NCBI RefSeq assembly: GCF_025716875.1
Contig: NZ_JAOVZB010000001.1
Span: forward strand, 248,001 to 312,000
DNA: 64,000 nt
Direction: 5' to 3'
Origin: Marinomonas sargassi
GTDB taxonomy: Bacteria > Pseudomonadota > Gammaproteobacteria > Pseudomonadales > Marinomonadaceae
Shown here: positions 26,285 through 36,390 of the stretch, one piece after another
Layout: every line of letters begins with the position of its first letter
How positions within the stretch are numbered: the first letter of the stretch is position 1
Notes under the pieces: model-generated
Told to the model about the DNA's origin: nothing
The model's database searches: none
Seen by the model: the letters and a program-made list of their open reading frames with translations, nothing else
Made by a program: the position numbers and the translations under genes

Positions 26285-26986
26285 ATGATACCAAAGAATT
26301 TAAACACAGAAGCTTTTGATACTATTGATCATAGCAAGATGTCAGTAAATCAAAGCTCCCATAAGGCACGTATCCTATTACTTTACGGATCACTTAGGGA
26401 GAGGTCTTTTAGCCGCTTGGTTGTAGAAGAGTCAGCTCGTATTCTCGAGTCTCTTGGCGCTGAGACTCGTATATTCAACCCAACTGGATTACCACAACCA
26501 GATACAGATGAATCTCACCCTAAAGTCATCGAGCTAAGAGAACTTATGATGTGGTCAGAAGGACAAGTGTGGTGCTCACCCGAGCGACATGGATCTATGA
26601 CGAGCGTTTTTAAAAGCCAAATAGACTGGGTACCTTTAAGTATTGGCGCTGTTCGCCCAACTCAAGGAAAAACCCTAGCGGTTATGCAAGTAAGCGGAGG
26701 TTCTCAATCCTTCAATAGCGTTAACCAAATGCGTGTTCTTGGTCGTTGGATGAGAATGTTAACTATCCCAAACCAATCGTCTGTTGCAAAGGCCTTTTTA
26801 GAGTTCGACGACAACAATCAAATGAAGCCCTCTTCTTATTACAATCGTATCGTCGACGTGATGGAAGAGCTCGTGAAATTCACCCTTCTTACTCGCGATA
26901 ATAAAGACTACCTAGTCGACCGTTACTCAGAACGAGTCGAAAATGCAGAAGAACTCAGCGCACGCGTCAACCAAAAATCCATTTAA
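26285..26986 (+). CDS. arsH: Arsenical resistance flavoprotein ArsH
   Basis: ArsH is an NADPH-dependent FMN protein that oxidises methylated or aromatic trivalent arsenicals. The 233-residue sequence shows the family motifs [20 protein letters not shown] (FMN-binding GSLRxRSxS), [25 protein letters not shown], and [18 protein letters not shown]. Length is typical. The ATG at 26285 is preceded by AAGGA about 9 bases upstream; an alternative start 18 codons in cannot be excluded. First gene of an arsH-acr3-arsC operon. Confidence 0.93.
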   Translation: MIPKNLNTEAFDTIDHSKMSVNQSSHKARILLLYGSLRERSFSRLVVEESARILESLGAETRIFNPTGLPQPDTDESHPKVIELRELMMWSEGQVWCSPERHGSMTSVFKSQIDWVPLSIGAVRPTQGKTLAVMQVSGGSQSFNSVNQMRVLGRWMRMLTIPNQSSVAKAFLEFDDNNQMKPSSYYNRIVDVMEELVKFTLLTRDNKDYLVDRYSERVENAEELSARVNQKSI

Positions 26987-27003
26987 ATAAGGAATATAGA
27001 GAC

Positions 27004-28017
27004 ATGGGGCTATTTGAACGATATCTCTCCGTTTGGGTTGGATTAGCCATTATCATCGGCGTAGTACTAGGCAATAGCTTTCCCGCCTTGTTTAGCCTTA
27101 TTGCTCAGTTAGAGTTTGCACACGTCAATATCGTGATCGCCATACTTATCTGGTTGATGATATATCCGATGATGGTACAGATTGACTTTTCGTCTTTGAA
27201 AGATGTCGGCAAAAAACCACAAGGATTAGTTTTAACCATTATTATCAATTGGTTGATAAAACCATTCTCTATGGCTCTACTCGGCTGGCTATTCTTTAAA
27301 GTACTATTTGTCGACTGGGTTAACCCCGATACTGCAACAGAATATATTGCGGGCATGATTTTATTGGGCGTTGCACCCTGTACCGCTATGGTATTTGTCT
27401 GGAGCCAAATGACTCGAGGCGATGCAAACTACACGTTAGTTCAGGTGTCTATTAATGACATCATCATGATCTTCGCTTTTGCTCCAATCGCTGGTTTTCT
27501 TTTAGGCGCTACTGATATTAGCGTGCCATGGAATACCCTTTTTCTATCAGTCGTACTCTATGTTTTGATTCCGCTAATAGCTGGCGTTATCACTAGAAAG
27601 AAACTTGATCGACATGGTGACCATTTCAAGCTAGATGCTTTTTTAAAAACAATGAAGCCTTGGTCAGTGATAGGTCTGCTGGCTACCGTCACTCTATTGT
27701 TTGGTTTCCAGTCTGAGACCATCTTAAACAACCCAGAAGCCATCACATTAATCGCCATACCATTACTAATCCAAACTTATGGCATTTTTGCTATTGCCTA
27801 CTGGTTAGCTAAATACATGAAGCTCCCACATAACGTTGCTGCTCCTGCTTGCATGATAGGAACCTCTAACTTTTTTGAGCTCGCCGTAGCCGTCGCCATA
27901 TCCATGTTTGGCCTGCACTCCGGTGCTGCACTAGCAACTGTTGTAGGTGTGCTGGTTGAAGTTCCCGTGATGTTATCTCTAGTTTGGTTTGTAAACCGCA
28001 CCCGTCATTGGTTTTAA
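27004..28017 (+). CDS. acr3: Arsenite efflux transporter Acr3
   Basis: Acr3 is a proton-motive-force-driven As(III) exporter of the inner membrane with ten predicted membrane helices. The 337-residue protein contains the family signature [13 protein letters not shown], whose Cys126 is the conserved arsenite-binding residue of TM4, and ends with [20 protein letters not shown]. It lies 17 bases after arsH and 21 before arsC, and is co-transcribed with both. Shorter Acr3 type, about 340 residues, as in other proteobacteria. Confidence 0.94.
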   Translation: MGLFERYLSVWVGLAIIIGVVLGNSFPALFSLIAQLEFAHVNIVIAILIWLMIYPMMVQIDFSSLKDVGKKPQGLVLTIIINWLIKPFSMALLGWLFFKVLFVDWVNPDTATEYIAGMILLGVAPCTAMVFVWSQMTRGDANYTLVQVSINDIIMIFAFAPIAGFLLGATDISVPWNTLFLSVVLYVLIPLIAGVITRKKLDRHGDHFKLDAFLKTMKPWSVIGLLATVTLLFGFQSETILNNPEAITLIAIPLLIQTYGIFAIAYWLAKYMKLPHNVAAPACMIGTSNFFELAVAVAISMFGLHSGAALATVVGVLVEVPVMLSLVWFVNRTRHWF

Positions 28018-28038
28018 AGCTATTAAGGAAGATAGACT

Positions 28039-28458
28039 ATGATTGTTATTCACCATAATCCCGATTGTGGAACATCAAGAAACGTTCTGAGTATCATTGA
28101 AAAAGCTGGCTATCAGCCAATAATTATCGATTATCAAAAGGAAGGTTGGACAAGGCCTCAACTGCAGGCGCTATTTGCAGCGGCTGACTTAACACCAAGA
28201 AGTGCTTTGCGTACAACCAAATCACCAGCAAAGGAGCTTGGATTATTAGACCTAACAGTGAGTGATGAGGTTATTTTAGAGGCCATGCTCAAACACCCTA
28301 TTTTGGTGAACCGTCCGATCGTCTGTTCACCTAAAGGTGTTCAATTATGCCGACCAAGCGAAGCTGTTTTAGATTTGCTAGAAAATTGGCCAAAGGCACC
28401 TTTTTATAAAGAGGATGGAGAGATGGTCATAGATGTACAAGGCAATAGAGTAAGATAG
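28039..28458 (+). CDS. arsC: Arsenate reductase ArsC (glutaredoxin-dependent)
   Basis: ArsC reduces arsenate to arsenite, using glutathione and glutaredoxin, so Acr3 can export it. The 139-residue protein begins MIVIHHNPDCGTSRNVLSII; the Cys in CGTSRN is the catalytic thiol (Cys10). LRTTKSPAKELGL and LVNRPIVCSPKGVQLCRPSE with the three-Arg pocket are typical of the R773 type. It closes the ars operon and faces a shared terminator hairpin. Confidence 0.94.
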   Translation: MIVIHHNPDCGTSRNVLSIIEKAGYQPIIIDYQKEGWTRPQLQALFAAADLTPRSALRTTKSPAKELGLLDLTVSDEVILEAMLKHPILVNRPIVCSPKGVQLCRPSEAVLDLLENWPKAPFYKEDGEMVIDVQGNRVR

Positions 28459-28485
28459 CCACTATTACTAAAAAACACATGTACT

Positions 28486-28541
28486 AAAAAGCGCATGAAG
28501 AATTACTCAAAGTAAACCGAGCATTCCACCATGCGCTTTTT
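28486..28541. terminator. Candidate bidirectional terminator, arsC / osmC-like
   Basis: AAAAGCGCATG (ending 28497) is complementary to CATGCGCTTTT (28530-28540), giving U-tracts in both directions between the two convergent genes. The loop of about 32 bases is long for an intrinsic terminator. Confidence 0.55.
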
Positions 28542-28563
28542 GCTTATCTGGCATTATGTACGG

Positions 28564-28971
28564 TTATTCAGCCTCGATCACTTCAAAACTGTGAACAATT
28601 TTAACGCCGCCTTTCTCTAGCATTAAAGAAGCAGAACAGTATTCTTCTGCAGATAATTTAACAGCACGAGCAACCACTTTTTCCTTTAGGTTTCGGCCTG
28701 TAACAACAAAATGAACTCGAATTTCAGTAAAAACTGCAGGCACTTCATCCGCTCTATCCGCATCAATTTGAGCGACACAAGACACAACATCTTGGCGAGA
28801 TTTTTTTAATATATTAACCACATCATAAGAAGTACAACCGCCTAAACCAGCAAGTAACAATTCCATCGGCCTTGGCCCAGCAGTCTGGTTCCCATCAATT
28901 TCTACCTTAAAACCAGAGCCTGTTTCTGCGGTAAAGTGTACGTCTTCTTGCCAACTTACATTCGTCTTCAT
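28564..28971 (-). CDS. OsmC-family peroxiredoxin-like protein
   Basis: OsmC/Ohr-family proteins reduce organic hydroperoxides with two conserved Cys. The 135-residue protein has MELLLAGLGGCTSYDVVNIL and SAEEYCSASLMLEKG, which carry the two Cys at the expected distance. It belongs to the YhfA-like branch rather than to Ohr. The ATG at 28971 is preferred over a TTG one codon upstream. It lies 25 bases after trpC on the same strand and may be co-transcribed with trp genes; its substrate is unknown. Confidence 0.9.
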   Translation of the reverse strand: MKTNVSWQEDVHFTAETGSGFKVEIDGNQTAGPRPMELLLAGLGGCTSYDVVNILKKSRQDVVSCVAQIDADRADEVPAVFTEIRVHFVVTGRNLKEKVVARAVKLSAEEYCSASLMLEKGGVKIVHSFEVIEAE

Positions 28972-28995
28972 CAATTAACCTACTTATATTTTATT

Positions 28996-29811
28996 CTATG
29001 CTTGAAAAAGCTCTGCAAGCTTTTCACCAGGTTCTTGTGCACGCATGAAAGCCTCACCAACCAAGAAGGCATGTATATCTTTCTCGCGCATAATAGAGAC
29101 ATCATCTTTAGTATGGATACCACTTTCAGTAACAATCAAACGGTCAGAAGGGATATCGCCCATCAGCTCAAAGGTATGCTCCAAGCTAAGCTCAAAGGTA
29201 TGTAAATCACGGTTATTTATACCTAATAGCTCTGTACTAGAGTATTCCAACGCCAACTCTAATTCAGGTCGGTTATGAACCTCGACTAAAACATCCATAC
29301 CAAGATCTCTGGCCATTAGATCCAATTCGCGTAGTTTCTCGCCACTCAAGCAAGCCGCAATCAACAAGATACAATCCGCGCCAATTGAACGGGCCTCTAA
29401 GACTTGATATTCATCGACAATGAAATCCTTACGAATAACAGGCAACTGACAAGCCGCGCGCGCTTCAACTAAGTAATCTTCATGGCCTTGAAAGAAGTCT
29501 CTATCCGTTAAAACCGACAGACAAGCTGCACCGCCTTTCTCATAAGATTTTGCAATATCCGCAGGCACAAACAACTCACGAAGCACACCTTTACTGGGTG
29601 AAGCCTTCTTAATTTCAGCAATCACACCAGCATCACCATTATGAATTTTATTGCGCAACGATTTAGCAAAGCCCCTAGAGGGGTTGTGAATATTGGCATC
29701 TGCCGCTGCAGCCTCTAGATCAGCATAGGAAGTATGAAGCTTACGTTCATTAATCTCCTCAAACTTACGGGCTACTATTTTTCTTAAAATTGTCGGTGTT
29801 TCTACTTGCAT
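28996..29811 (-). CDS. trpC: Indole-3-glycerol phosphate synthase
   Basis: TrpC closes the indole ring of tryptophan from CdRP in the cytoplasm. The 271-residue TIM-barrel protein contains [66 protein letters not shown] and VTESGIHT, all family signatures with the catalytic Lys and Glu. It is the single-function form, not fused to TrpF. 20 bases separate it from trpD. Confidence 0.97.
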   Translation of the reverse strand: MQVETPTILRKIVARKFEEINERKLHTSYADLEAAAADANIHNPSRGFAKSLRNKIHNGDAGVIAEIKKASPSKGVLRELFVPADIAKSYEKGGAACLSVLTDRDFFQGHEDYLVEARAACQLPVIRKDFIVDEYQVLEARSIGADCILLIAACLSGEKLRELDLMARDLGMDVLVEVHNRPELELALEYSSTELLGINNRDLHTFELSLEHTFELMGDIPSDRLIVTESGIHTKDDVSIMREKDIHAFLVGEAFMRAQEPGEKLAELFQA

Positions 29812-29831
29812 TGATCTATTAATCCTATTTT

Positions 29832-30872
29832 TTAAATTGAGTCAGAACTCATAAAACAACGAGTAAAACTTGCCAACTCAGAAACTTTAACTCTTGCTGT
29901 TCCGCCGCCAATAACATCTTCGGCAATATTGACACCTTCCGCCAAAGAGTCAGCCACACCTGAAACGTAAATCGCCGCGCCAGCATTTAATGCCACAATA
30001 TCTCTAGCCGGGTTCACTTTGCCTTTGCCCTCTAAAGCCGTCTTAATCAACTCAAGGCTTGCTTCAGCATCAGCCGCTTGAATGGTATCAATAGATTGCA
30101 AAGGAATCCCAAAGTCTTCTGGTGATACCGTATATTCAGAAATCTCACCGTCTTTTAGTTCGGCCACATAAGTATGTGTCGCGATACTCATTTCATCGAG
30201 ACCATCCGCAGAGTGCACTACCATGACATGTTCACTGCCTAGAGCCTGCAATACCTCAGCAATTGGTCGAACCCATTTTTTATCAAATACACCCATTACT
30301 TGGCGTTTTGCACCTGCAGGGTTTGTCAAAGGGCCTAGGAGGTTAAAGATAGTTCGCGTAGCCATTTCTTTACGTGGGCCAATGGCATGCTTCATCGCTG
30401 AATGATGGTTTTGCGCAAACATAAAACCTAGGCCAATTTCATCAACACAGCGTGCGACTTGTGTAGAGTCTAACCCTAAAAACACACCAGCCTGCTCTAG
30501 AACATCAGCACTGCCCGACTTAGAAGAAACGGAACGGTTACCATGTTTCGCAACTCGACCACCAGCAGCGGCAACAACAAAAGCAGAGGCAGTAGAGACG
30601 TTAAACAGACTTCCACCGTCACCGCCTGTACCACAAGTATCAACAATATGATCGCCTTCAAGCTGGACTTTAGTAGATAAGTCTCTCATCACTTGTGCTG
30701 CGGCGGTAATTTCTTCGACGGTTTCACCTTTCATACGTAAACCAATCAAGAAGCCACCAATCTGAGCCGGAGTAGCTTGACCTGTCATTATGTCTGTCAT
30801 AACAAGACGCATATCATCAGCCGTTAAATTTTGGCCCTCAACAACAGCGGCAATTGCTTTTTTTATATCCAC
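29832..30872 (-). CDS. trpD: Anthranilate phosphoribosyltransferase
   Basis: TrpD joins anthranilate and PRPP. The 346-residue protein has the PRPP signature [65 protein letters not shown] and [12 protein letters not shown], all complete. Length is normal. The gene lies between trpG (9-base gap) and trpC (20 bases), the trpGDC operon of pseudomonads and their relatives. Confidence 0.97.
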   Translation of the reverse strand: MDIKKAIAAVVEGQNLTADDMRLVMTDIMTGQATPAQIGGFLIGLRMKGETVEEITAAAQVMRDLSTKVQLEGDHIVDTCGTGGDGGSLFNVSTASAFVVAAAGGRVAKHGNRSVSSKSGSADVLEQAGVFLGLDSTQVARCVDEIGLGFMFAQNHHSAMKHAIGPRKEMATRTIFNLLGPLTNPAGAKRQVMGVFDKKWVRPIAEVLQALGSEHVMVVHSADGLDEMSIATHTYVAELKDGEISEYTVSPEDFGIPLQSIDTIQAADAEASLELIKTALEGKGKVNPARDIVALNAGAAIYVSGVADSLAEGVNIAEDVIGGGTARVKVSELASFTRCFMSSDSI

Positions 30873-30881
30873 CAGCTTCTC

Positions 30882-31460
30882 CTAACGTGTTAAAAAATTG
30901 GCTAATAAGGCGTGTCCAGCTTCCGTAAGAATGGACTCCGGATGGAACTGCACCCCTTCAACCGATAAAGTTTTGTGCCTAATACCCATAATTTCGTCTT
31001 TTTGGCCTTCTGAGTCACGACTCCAAGCCGTTGCCTCTAAACAATTAGGCAAGCTATCAGGCTCCACTACCAGAGAATGATAACGCGTCGCTAATTGAGG
31101 GCTAGACAAGCCTGAAAAGACCGAAGTATTTTCATGGTAAATATAGGAAGTTTTACCATGCATAACTTGCCTAGCTCGAACTACTTTTCCACCAAATACT
31201 TGAGCAATACACTGATGACCGAGGCAAATCCCTAATACAGGGATACTTCCTGCAAAAGCCTCTACTGCTGCCAGAGAAATCCCCGCCTCATCAGGCGTGC
31301 AAGGCCCAGGGGAAATAACCAAATGGGTTGGCGCAAGGCGTTTAATTTCCTCGACAGTGATTTCATCATTACGATACACCTTTACATCAGCACCAAGCTC
31401 TCGAAAATACTGTACCAAATTGTAAGTGAAGGAGTCGTAGTTATCGATCATCAAAAGCAT
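30882..31460 (-). CDS. trpG: Anthranilate/aminodeoxychorismate synthase glutamine amidotransferase
   Basis: The subunit supplies ammonia from glutamine to anthranilate synthase (and often to PabB). The ATG at 31460 gives [19 protein letters not shown] and 192 residues; a TTG lies 3 codons upstream. The class-I amidotransferase triad is visible: Cys in [11 protein letters not shown], and His and Glu in [10 protein letters not shown]. The partner gene trpE is not in the window, and no pabB is present either. It begins the trpGDC cluster. Confidence 0.94.
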   Translation of the reverse strand: MLLMIDNYDSFTYNLVQYFRELGADVKVYRNDEITVEEIKRLAPTHLVISPGPCTPDEAGISLAAVEAFAGSIPVLGICLGHQCIAQVFGGKVVRARQVMHGKTSYIYHENTSVFSGLSSPQLATRYHSLVVEPDSLPNCLEATAWSRDSEGQKDEIMGIRHKTLSVEGVQFHPESILTEAGHALLANFLTR

Positions 31461-31469
31461 GTAAGGCAA

Positions 31470-31792
31470 CTTAAATCAGAAAATGCCCCTACTTTTTCCA
31501 AAAGGGCAAAAAATAAATAGCGTTCGATTTTAAAGGATTTAGCACTCAATGACTAACACTGATTTCCTAGTGAAGCTACTGTTTTTATGGCTGCCTGAAA
31601 ACTATCTAACTATATCCCCAGCAACAGGTAAATTTATAAGCACAAGATAAATCATTCACTCTAACGAACAAACTAAGTGGATGACCCTGCAAGCCCTATT
31701 TCTTTTTATAAACCGCTTTAATTGTGTACTAACAAGCCTTCATTTCGATAAAATAACACCATACAAAACACCGCACTTTAAAAGGGTAACTC
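31470..31792. other. Divergent intergenic region trpG / mscS
   Basis: About 320 bases between divergent genes, where trpE might have been expected. No open frame resembles trpE. A weak GCCC/GGGC hairpin with A/T runs lies close to trpG at about 31483-31509. No Trp-rich leader peptide was found, and no convincing -35/-10 pair could be fixed. Confidence 0.5.
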
Positions 31793-32908
31793 ATGAATTG
31801 GGAAGCAATACAATATTACATTGGCTTAGGTGACACCCAAATGCACTGGATTATCCGTGTATTCATTATCGTCCTAGCCACCATGGTCGCTAATAGCATA
31901 GTTAGTCGAACACTAATCCGTATTGATAAACAGTTAGAAAAAACTAAAAACCTTTGGGACAACATCCTTATCATTGCGGCCCAAAAACCTGCTGGCGTTT
32001 TTGTATGGTTAGTAGGATTGAGCATTGCCGCAGAGATATCCGGTTCAGAAATAGAGCCTCGTATTGCCGATCTCATTACTTTATCTCGCGAGATCGGCAT
32101 TATTGTTTTGCTCACCTGGTTCATCATTAGAGTTATTTCACAAACAGAAAAAGCACTCATCGCATCGGACAAGCCTGAGCAAAAAGTTGACGACACAACA
32201 GCAAGCGCCATCAGTAAATTGCTTCGTGCCTCTATTATCATCACTTCAACCTTGGTCATTTTACAAACTCTAGGCTACAGCATTTCTGGGGTACTCGCCT
32301 TTGGCGGCATAGGTGGTGTGGCGGTCGGCTTCGCCGCAAAAGACTTATTAGCCAATTTTTTTGGCGGTTTAATGATTTATTTAGACCGACCTTTTGCGAT
32401 TGGTGATTGGGTACGTTCACCAGATAAAAACATAGAGGGTACTGTGGAGCAGATTGGTTGGCGACAAACGCGCATCCGCACTTTTGATAAACGCCCCCTT
32501 TATGTTCCAAATTCGACTTTTTCACTGATTTCAGTCGAAAATCCATCGCGTATGACTCACCGCAGGATTAACGAAACCATTGGCGTTCGATACGATGACT
32601 TTCGCGTATTCCCTACCATCCTAGCGGATATAAAATCCATGATAGCTAATCATGAAGACCTAGATACAGATGAGACCTTTATGGTCAATTTCAATCAATT
32701 TGGCCCATCCTCGTTAGATTTCTTTATTTACGCTTACACCAAAACAGTCGACTGGCGCACCTACCACAACGTTAAACAAGATGTGCTTTTTAAAGCGATG
32801 CAGATTATCGAATCCCATGGAGCTGAAGTGGCCTTCCCTACTCACACCGTTCACATGGCAGCAAATAACATGGACCAAAGTGCAGACTCAGAAACGTCAA
32901 AAAAATAA
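31793..32908 (+). CDS. MscS-family mechanosensitive channel
   Basis: A 371-residue inner-membrane protein that releases solutes on hypo-osmotic shock. There are predicted membrane segments at about 15-38, 65-85, 95-115 and 140-165, the last being the pore helix with the signature GVLAFGGIGGVAVGFAAKDLLANFFGGL. The beta domain follows (DRPFAIGDWVRSPDKNIEGTVEQIGWRQTRI) and then the alpha-beta domain. It has more helices than the smallest MscS and belongs to the larger YnaI-like group. A convergent terminator follows. Confidence 0.92.
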   Translation: MNWEAIQYYIGLGDTQMHWIIRVFIIVLATMVANSIVSRTLIRIDKQLEKTKNLWDNILIIAAQKPAGVFVWLVGLSIAAEISGSEIEPRIADLITLSREIGIIVLLTWFIIRVISQTEKALIASDKPEQKVDDTTASAISKLLRASIIITSTLVILQTLGYSISGVLAFGGIGGVAVGFAAKDLLANFFGGLMIYLDRPFAIGDWVRSPDKNIEGTVEQIGWRQTRIRTFDKRPLYVPNSTFSLISVENPSRMTHRRINETIGVRYDDFRVFPTILADIKSMIANHEDLDTDETFMVNFNQFGPSSLDFFIYAYTKTVDWRTYHNVKQDVLFKAMQIIESHGAEVAFPTHTVHMAANNMDQSADSETSKK

Positions 32909-32920
32909 ACTTACAGATAC

Positions 32921-32951
32921 AAAAATGCCAAGTATTTCCACTTGGCATTTT
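32921..32951. terminator. Bidirectional terminator, mscS / gph
   Basis: AAAATGCCAAG (32922-32932) pairs perfectly with CTTGGCATTTT (32941-32951) across an 8-base loop, with A and T tracts on either side, between convergent genes. Confidence 0.85.
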
Positions 32952-32981
32952 CATTCACTCTAATCAAAGAACAGCGATTTT

Positions 32982-33662
32982 TTAGATCAACAATTCGGCT
33001 AAATCATCTATCACTGCATCGGCTTTTAATGATCTGAGGTCGACTCCTTGATTGTAACCATATGACACCAAGGCACATTTAAAGCCTGCATTTTGTGCCG
33101 CCTTGAAATCTGTAATTGAGTCACCAATCATCAAGCATTTTTCTGGTAAAGCCTCTATCGATTCACTGCAAAACAACAGAGGTAGAGCTGATGGTTTTTT
33201 CTCTTCAAGTGTATCGCCACCTAATAACCAGCCAAATTGCTCCGTTAACTCAAAATGATCCAAAATAGGTTTTACAAATACACTAGGCTTGTTTGTTACT
33301 AATGCCAAAGGAACGCCATTATGTTTAAAGGCTTTTAAAAGCGATTTCACATTGGGGTACAAGGTAGAGTTATCGGTAAGGTGTTGATGATAATGCGTTA
33401 AGAAAAGACGGTAAGCATCATCATGCTGATCTTCACTTAGTTGCGCCCACTCAAGTGCTTGCTCAATCAGCTTTGAAGCGCCAAAACCGATCCATGTACG
33501 AACCTTTTCTTCCCCAGCAGCTTCAACGCCCAATTCCGTTAAAGCGCTATCCAGTGCCGCTGCGATATCAGGAACACTATCAACCAAGGTACCATCTAAG
33601 TCTAAACAAACGAGTTCAGGCCATCCCTCAAACCAAGTTGAGAAGTATTTTGGCGTCTTCAT
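32982..33662 (-). CDS. gph: Phosphoglycolate phosphatase
   Basis: A HAD-superfamily phosphatase that removes 2-phosphoglycolate formed during DNA repair. The 226-residue protein has motif [18 protein letters not shown], a helical cap, motif II VTNKPS, Lys in KPSALPLL and motif [18 protein letters not shown]. The length is typical of Gph. Its start overlaps the rpe stop by 4 bases, so it is translationally coupled; rpe-gph linkage is conserved across gammaproteobacteria. Confidence 0.92.
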   Translation of the reverse strand: MKTPKYFSTWFEGWPELVCLDLDGTLVDSVPDIAAALDSALTELGVEAAGEEKVRTWIGFGASKLIEQALEWAQLSEDQHDDAYRLFLTHYHQHLTDNSTLYPNVKSLLKAFKHNGVPLALVTNKPSVFVKPILDHFELTEQFGWLLGGDTLEEKKPSALPLLFCSESIEALPEKCLMIGDSITDFKAAQNAGFKCALVSYGYNQGVDLRSLKADAVIDDLAELLI

Positions 33663-34333
33663 TTTCTCACACTCGCTAATTCTTCCCTCATTTCGGCTAT
33701 AACAGCTTTGTAGTCATCTTTACCAAAAATAGCCGACCCAGCAACAAAAGTATCAGCTCCCGCCGCTGCTATTTCAGCAATGTTTTTTGCACTCACGCCG
33801 CCATCCACTTCCAGACGGATATCGTAACCACTTTCATCGATTAGGGCTCTCGCCTCACGCAATTTATCCAGTGTACTTGGGATAAAGGATTGACCACCAA
33901 AACCCGGGTTAACCGACATCAACAACACCATATCCACTTTATCCATAACGTGTTTCAGGTAGTGCAAGGGTGTCGCTGGGTTAAATACTAAACCCGCTTT
34001 ACAACCACCATCTCGGATCATTTGTAGAGAGCGATCTATGTGCTCACTCGCTTCTGGGTGGAAAGTAATAATCGAAGCACCAGCCTCAATAAAATCACCT
34101 ATCATGCGATCTACAGGCTTAACCATAAGGTGAACATCTATCTCAGCAGTAACACCATGCTTACGCAATGCTTTACAGACCATAGGGCCAATCGTTAAAT
34201 TGGGAACATAATGATTGTCCATGACATCAAAGTGTATGATGTCAGCCCCAGCCTCTAGAACGTTGTCTACTTCTTCACCTAGACGGGCAAAGTCGGCAGA
34301 AAGGATAGAAGGGGCAATGATAAAATCATTCAT
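33659..34333 (-). CDS. rpe: Ribulose-phosphate 3-epimerase
   Basis: Rpe interconverts ribulose 5-phosphate and xylulose 5-phosphate in the pentose phosphate pathway. The TIM-barrel signatures are [58 protein letters not shown] and LEVDGGVS, with the metal-binding His and Asp residues. The ATG at 34333 (MNDFIIAPS) is preferred because GGAG lies 6 bases upstream; a GTG 7 codons earlier lacks this. 224 residues. Confidence 0.96.
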   Translation of the reverse strand: MNDFIIAPSILSADFARLGEEVDNVLEAGADIIHFDVMDNHYVPNLTIGPMVCKALRKHGVTAEIDVHLMVKPVDRMIGDFIEAGASIITFHPEASEHIDRSLQMIRDGGCKAGLVFNPATPLHYLKHVMDKVDMVLLMSVNPGFGGQSFIPSTLDKLREARALIDESGYDIRLEVDGGVSAKNIAEIAAAGADTFVAGSAIFGKDDYKAVIAEMREELASVRK

Positions 34334-34411
34334 ATCTGGCTCCAGCAATGACACAATAAACTCAGGATTGAAACTTTAGTCAGCATTTTAACAAGGCGAA
34401 CATAAGAAGTA

Positions 34412-35401
34412 TTGAAAACAATGAAGAAAAATACCGCTCTCTTTAAAATTATTATTGCTTCCCTCGCCTTGAGTCACAACTTAGCTTTCTCAGAAGATAG
34501 CGCACCTGCAGAAGAACAAGAGTCAAACGAAAGCACTGTCCCACAACGCAGTACGGAATATGTTATTCCTCAGCCACAACTAGCACGAATTGAAGCATTA
34601 AAAGGCTCACTCATATCAAAAGGGCTCACTCATCAAGTCGTTGAATTAGAAGCAAATGGAACGACTTTCCTGACACTTCACAGAGAAGCTAGCACCTCAG
34701 AAACGCAAGGCTGTGTTGTTTTATTACACTCGGATAATCAACACCCAAACTGGCCTGATGCCATAGCACCATTACGAAATGCTTTACCGCAACATGGCTG
34801 GTGCACCCTTTCCATAGAAATTCCTGACATTATCAACCGCATGAGTATTACTGAGATCCCTTCATCCGCAACAGCAGAAGAGGGTGTGGACTCAGAGGCC
34901 TTACCCAATGAAGAAGACGTGTTTTCACGTATTAACGCCGTTATAGAAAAAACCAAAGAAGATAACGCAGAACAGTTGATCTTACTCGGCCACAAAACAG
35001 GTGCCGCATACGCGTTAAAGTATTTAGCACAAGAACCTACCTCTGCTGCAGGCGCTGTCTTTATCGATATGGAAGTACCCAGCGGTGTGGCTCAATATGA
35101 CCTCGCCCAATACATTAAGCAGCTACCCTTACCAGCATTAGATTATTATCTTGAATCGCAAAATAGACACCCTAGGTTTATTGCGTGGCGAAAACAGGCC
35201 AGCAATCAAAGAGAGGAAGTACAAGGAGAGTACATTTTGTTTAGCGCCATACCTGATAACGGCATTGGCGATGACAGAACTCAAAAACTCATTCAGCGGG
35301 TGCGTGGTTTTCTAAAGCAGAATACCGATCAAATAGATCAAAGAAAAAACCTGCCAGAGTTTAAAAAAGGGCTATTTTATAACAGCCCTGTAGGTTCCTA
35401 A
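34412..35401 (+). CDS. DUF3530-family protein (alpha/beta-hydrolase-like, exported)
   Basis: A 329-residue protein with an N-terminal signal peptide (about 1-27, ending LAFS) and a polar spacer rich in Glu and Ser. The rest resembles DUF3530, a family with an alpha/beta-hydrolase-like fold: GCVVLLHSDNQHPNWPDAIAPLRNALPQHGW (about 110-140), LILLGHKTGAAYALKYL where the usual nucleophile Ser is replaced by Lys in GHKTG, and AVFIDMEVP. The family has no established function. It is divergent from rpe across 78 bases and convergent with djlA. Confidence 0.8.
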   Translation: MKTMKKNTALFKIIIASLALSHNLAFSEDSAPAEEQESNESTVPQRSTEYVIPQPQLARIEALKGSLISKGLTHQVVELEANGTTFLTLHREASTSETQGCVVLLHSDNQHPNWPDAIAPLRNALPQHGWCTLSIEIPDIINRMSITEIPSSATAEEGVDSEALPNEEDVFSRINAVIEKTKEDNAEQLILLGHKTGAAYALKYLAQEPTSAAGAVFIDMEVPSGVAQYDLAQYIKQLPLPALDYYLESQNRHPRFIAWRKQASNQREEVQGEYILFSAIPDNGIGDDRTQKLIQRVRGFLKQNTDQIDQRKNLPEFKKGLFYNSPVGS

Positions 35402-35468
35402 TCTTCACTTGATGAAGTGAATAAAGCTTATCCACACGCTGAAGCCCGTGGACTTGTTCGTGCCTTCT

Positions 35469-36263
35469 TTAAGACTTTCGTGACTTTTTAATCAATTCAT
35501 AGGCAGATTGAATTTCTTGAGTGCGCTCTTTGGCCAACTCAATCATTTGTACTGGCAAGCCTTGTGCAATCAACTTATCCGGGTGATTTTTGCTCATTAA
35601 CTTGCGGTAGACCTTTTTGATTTCCGCATCACTCATTTCTGCTTTAACACCTAAGGATTCATAAGCAGCTTTCAACAAGTCTTTTGACGCTGTGGCGTCT
35701 CCAGATGACTGATAGCCTTGTCTAAAGTGCGCTTGCTGTTTTACTTGAGCATGTATCGCTTCGAATTCATTTACTGAAATACCCAAATAAGCGCAAACCT
35801 GTGAAACAAAGGTTTTCTCTTCAAGACTAAAATGACCGTCTGCATAGGAAGAAACCAACAATACTTCTAACAAGGTTCTCGCAAGGTCTCCCGTACCAAT
35901 CACTTGCCTAAAGTTTTCTAATACCTCTTGAAGGTTAAAATTAGCAGACTTACCTTCATTGAATAGCTCCTTCGCTTGCCTTTGGGCAACATGAGATAGA
36001 CCTAAACGCTGCATGACGGCTTCAGCAAGTTCAATTTCCGCTGTTGTCACCTGACCATCCGATTTTGCTAAGCGCCCCATTAAGAGAAACAAGGTGCGAA
36101 AAAAAGTATCCTGTTGTAAGCGCGCATTAGCACCTCTATTAGACTTACCGAAGCTACCCTCTCTTTGTGCTTTATCAAGAAAACTACCGATCACAAGGCC
36201 AATTAATCCACCAAAGAGACCAGCTAAAATTGCGCCAAGAATTGCGCCAACAAACTTCCACAT
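35469..36263 (-). CDS. djlA: DnaJ-like membrane co-chaperone DjlA
   Basis: DjlA is an inner-membrane DnaK co-chaperone. The 264-residue protein has an N-terminal Gly-rich membrane segment (GAILGAILAGLFGGLIGLVIG, about 6-26), a TerB-like helical domain (about 55-165: FFRTLFLLMGRLAKSDGQVT, DGHFSLEEKTFVSQVC) and a C-terminal J domain (about 195-262) with the HPD motif in KNHPDK. This order is diagnostic. It is divergent from lptD, as in E. coli. Confidence 0.95.
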   Translation of the reverse strand: MWKFVGAILGAILAGLFGGLIGLVIGSFLDKAQREGSFGKSNRGANARLQQDTFFRTLFLLMGRLAKSDGQVTTAEIELAEAVMQRLGLSHVAQRQAKELFNEGKSANFNLQEVLENFRQVIGTGDLARTLLEVLLVSSYADGHFSLEEKTFVSQVCAYLGISVNEFEAIHAQVKQQAHFRQGYQSSGDATASKDLLKAAYESLGVKAEMSDAEIKKVYRKLMSKNHPDKLIAQGLPVQMIELAKERTQEIQSAYELIKKSRKS

Positions 36264-36390
36264 AAAGATATTTCTCCAGAATCGGTAGCCCCTATGGGCC
36301 TGCTTAGATTATCATCTGCCCTACACATAGATCTGCTCATAGGTAGCATCTGATTTTCTGTCATAAAATTTGGTAACAAGTATACCGTGC

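Noticed and set aside
26019-28560. Genomic island inserted at tRNA-Arg
   Set aside because: The 3' end of the tRNA is not repeated after arsC, no integrase exists, and base composition looks similar to neighbours.
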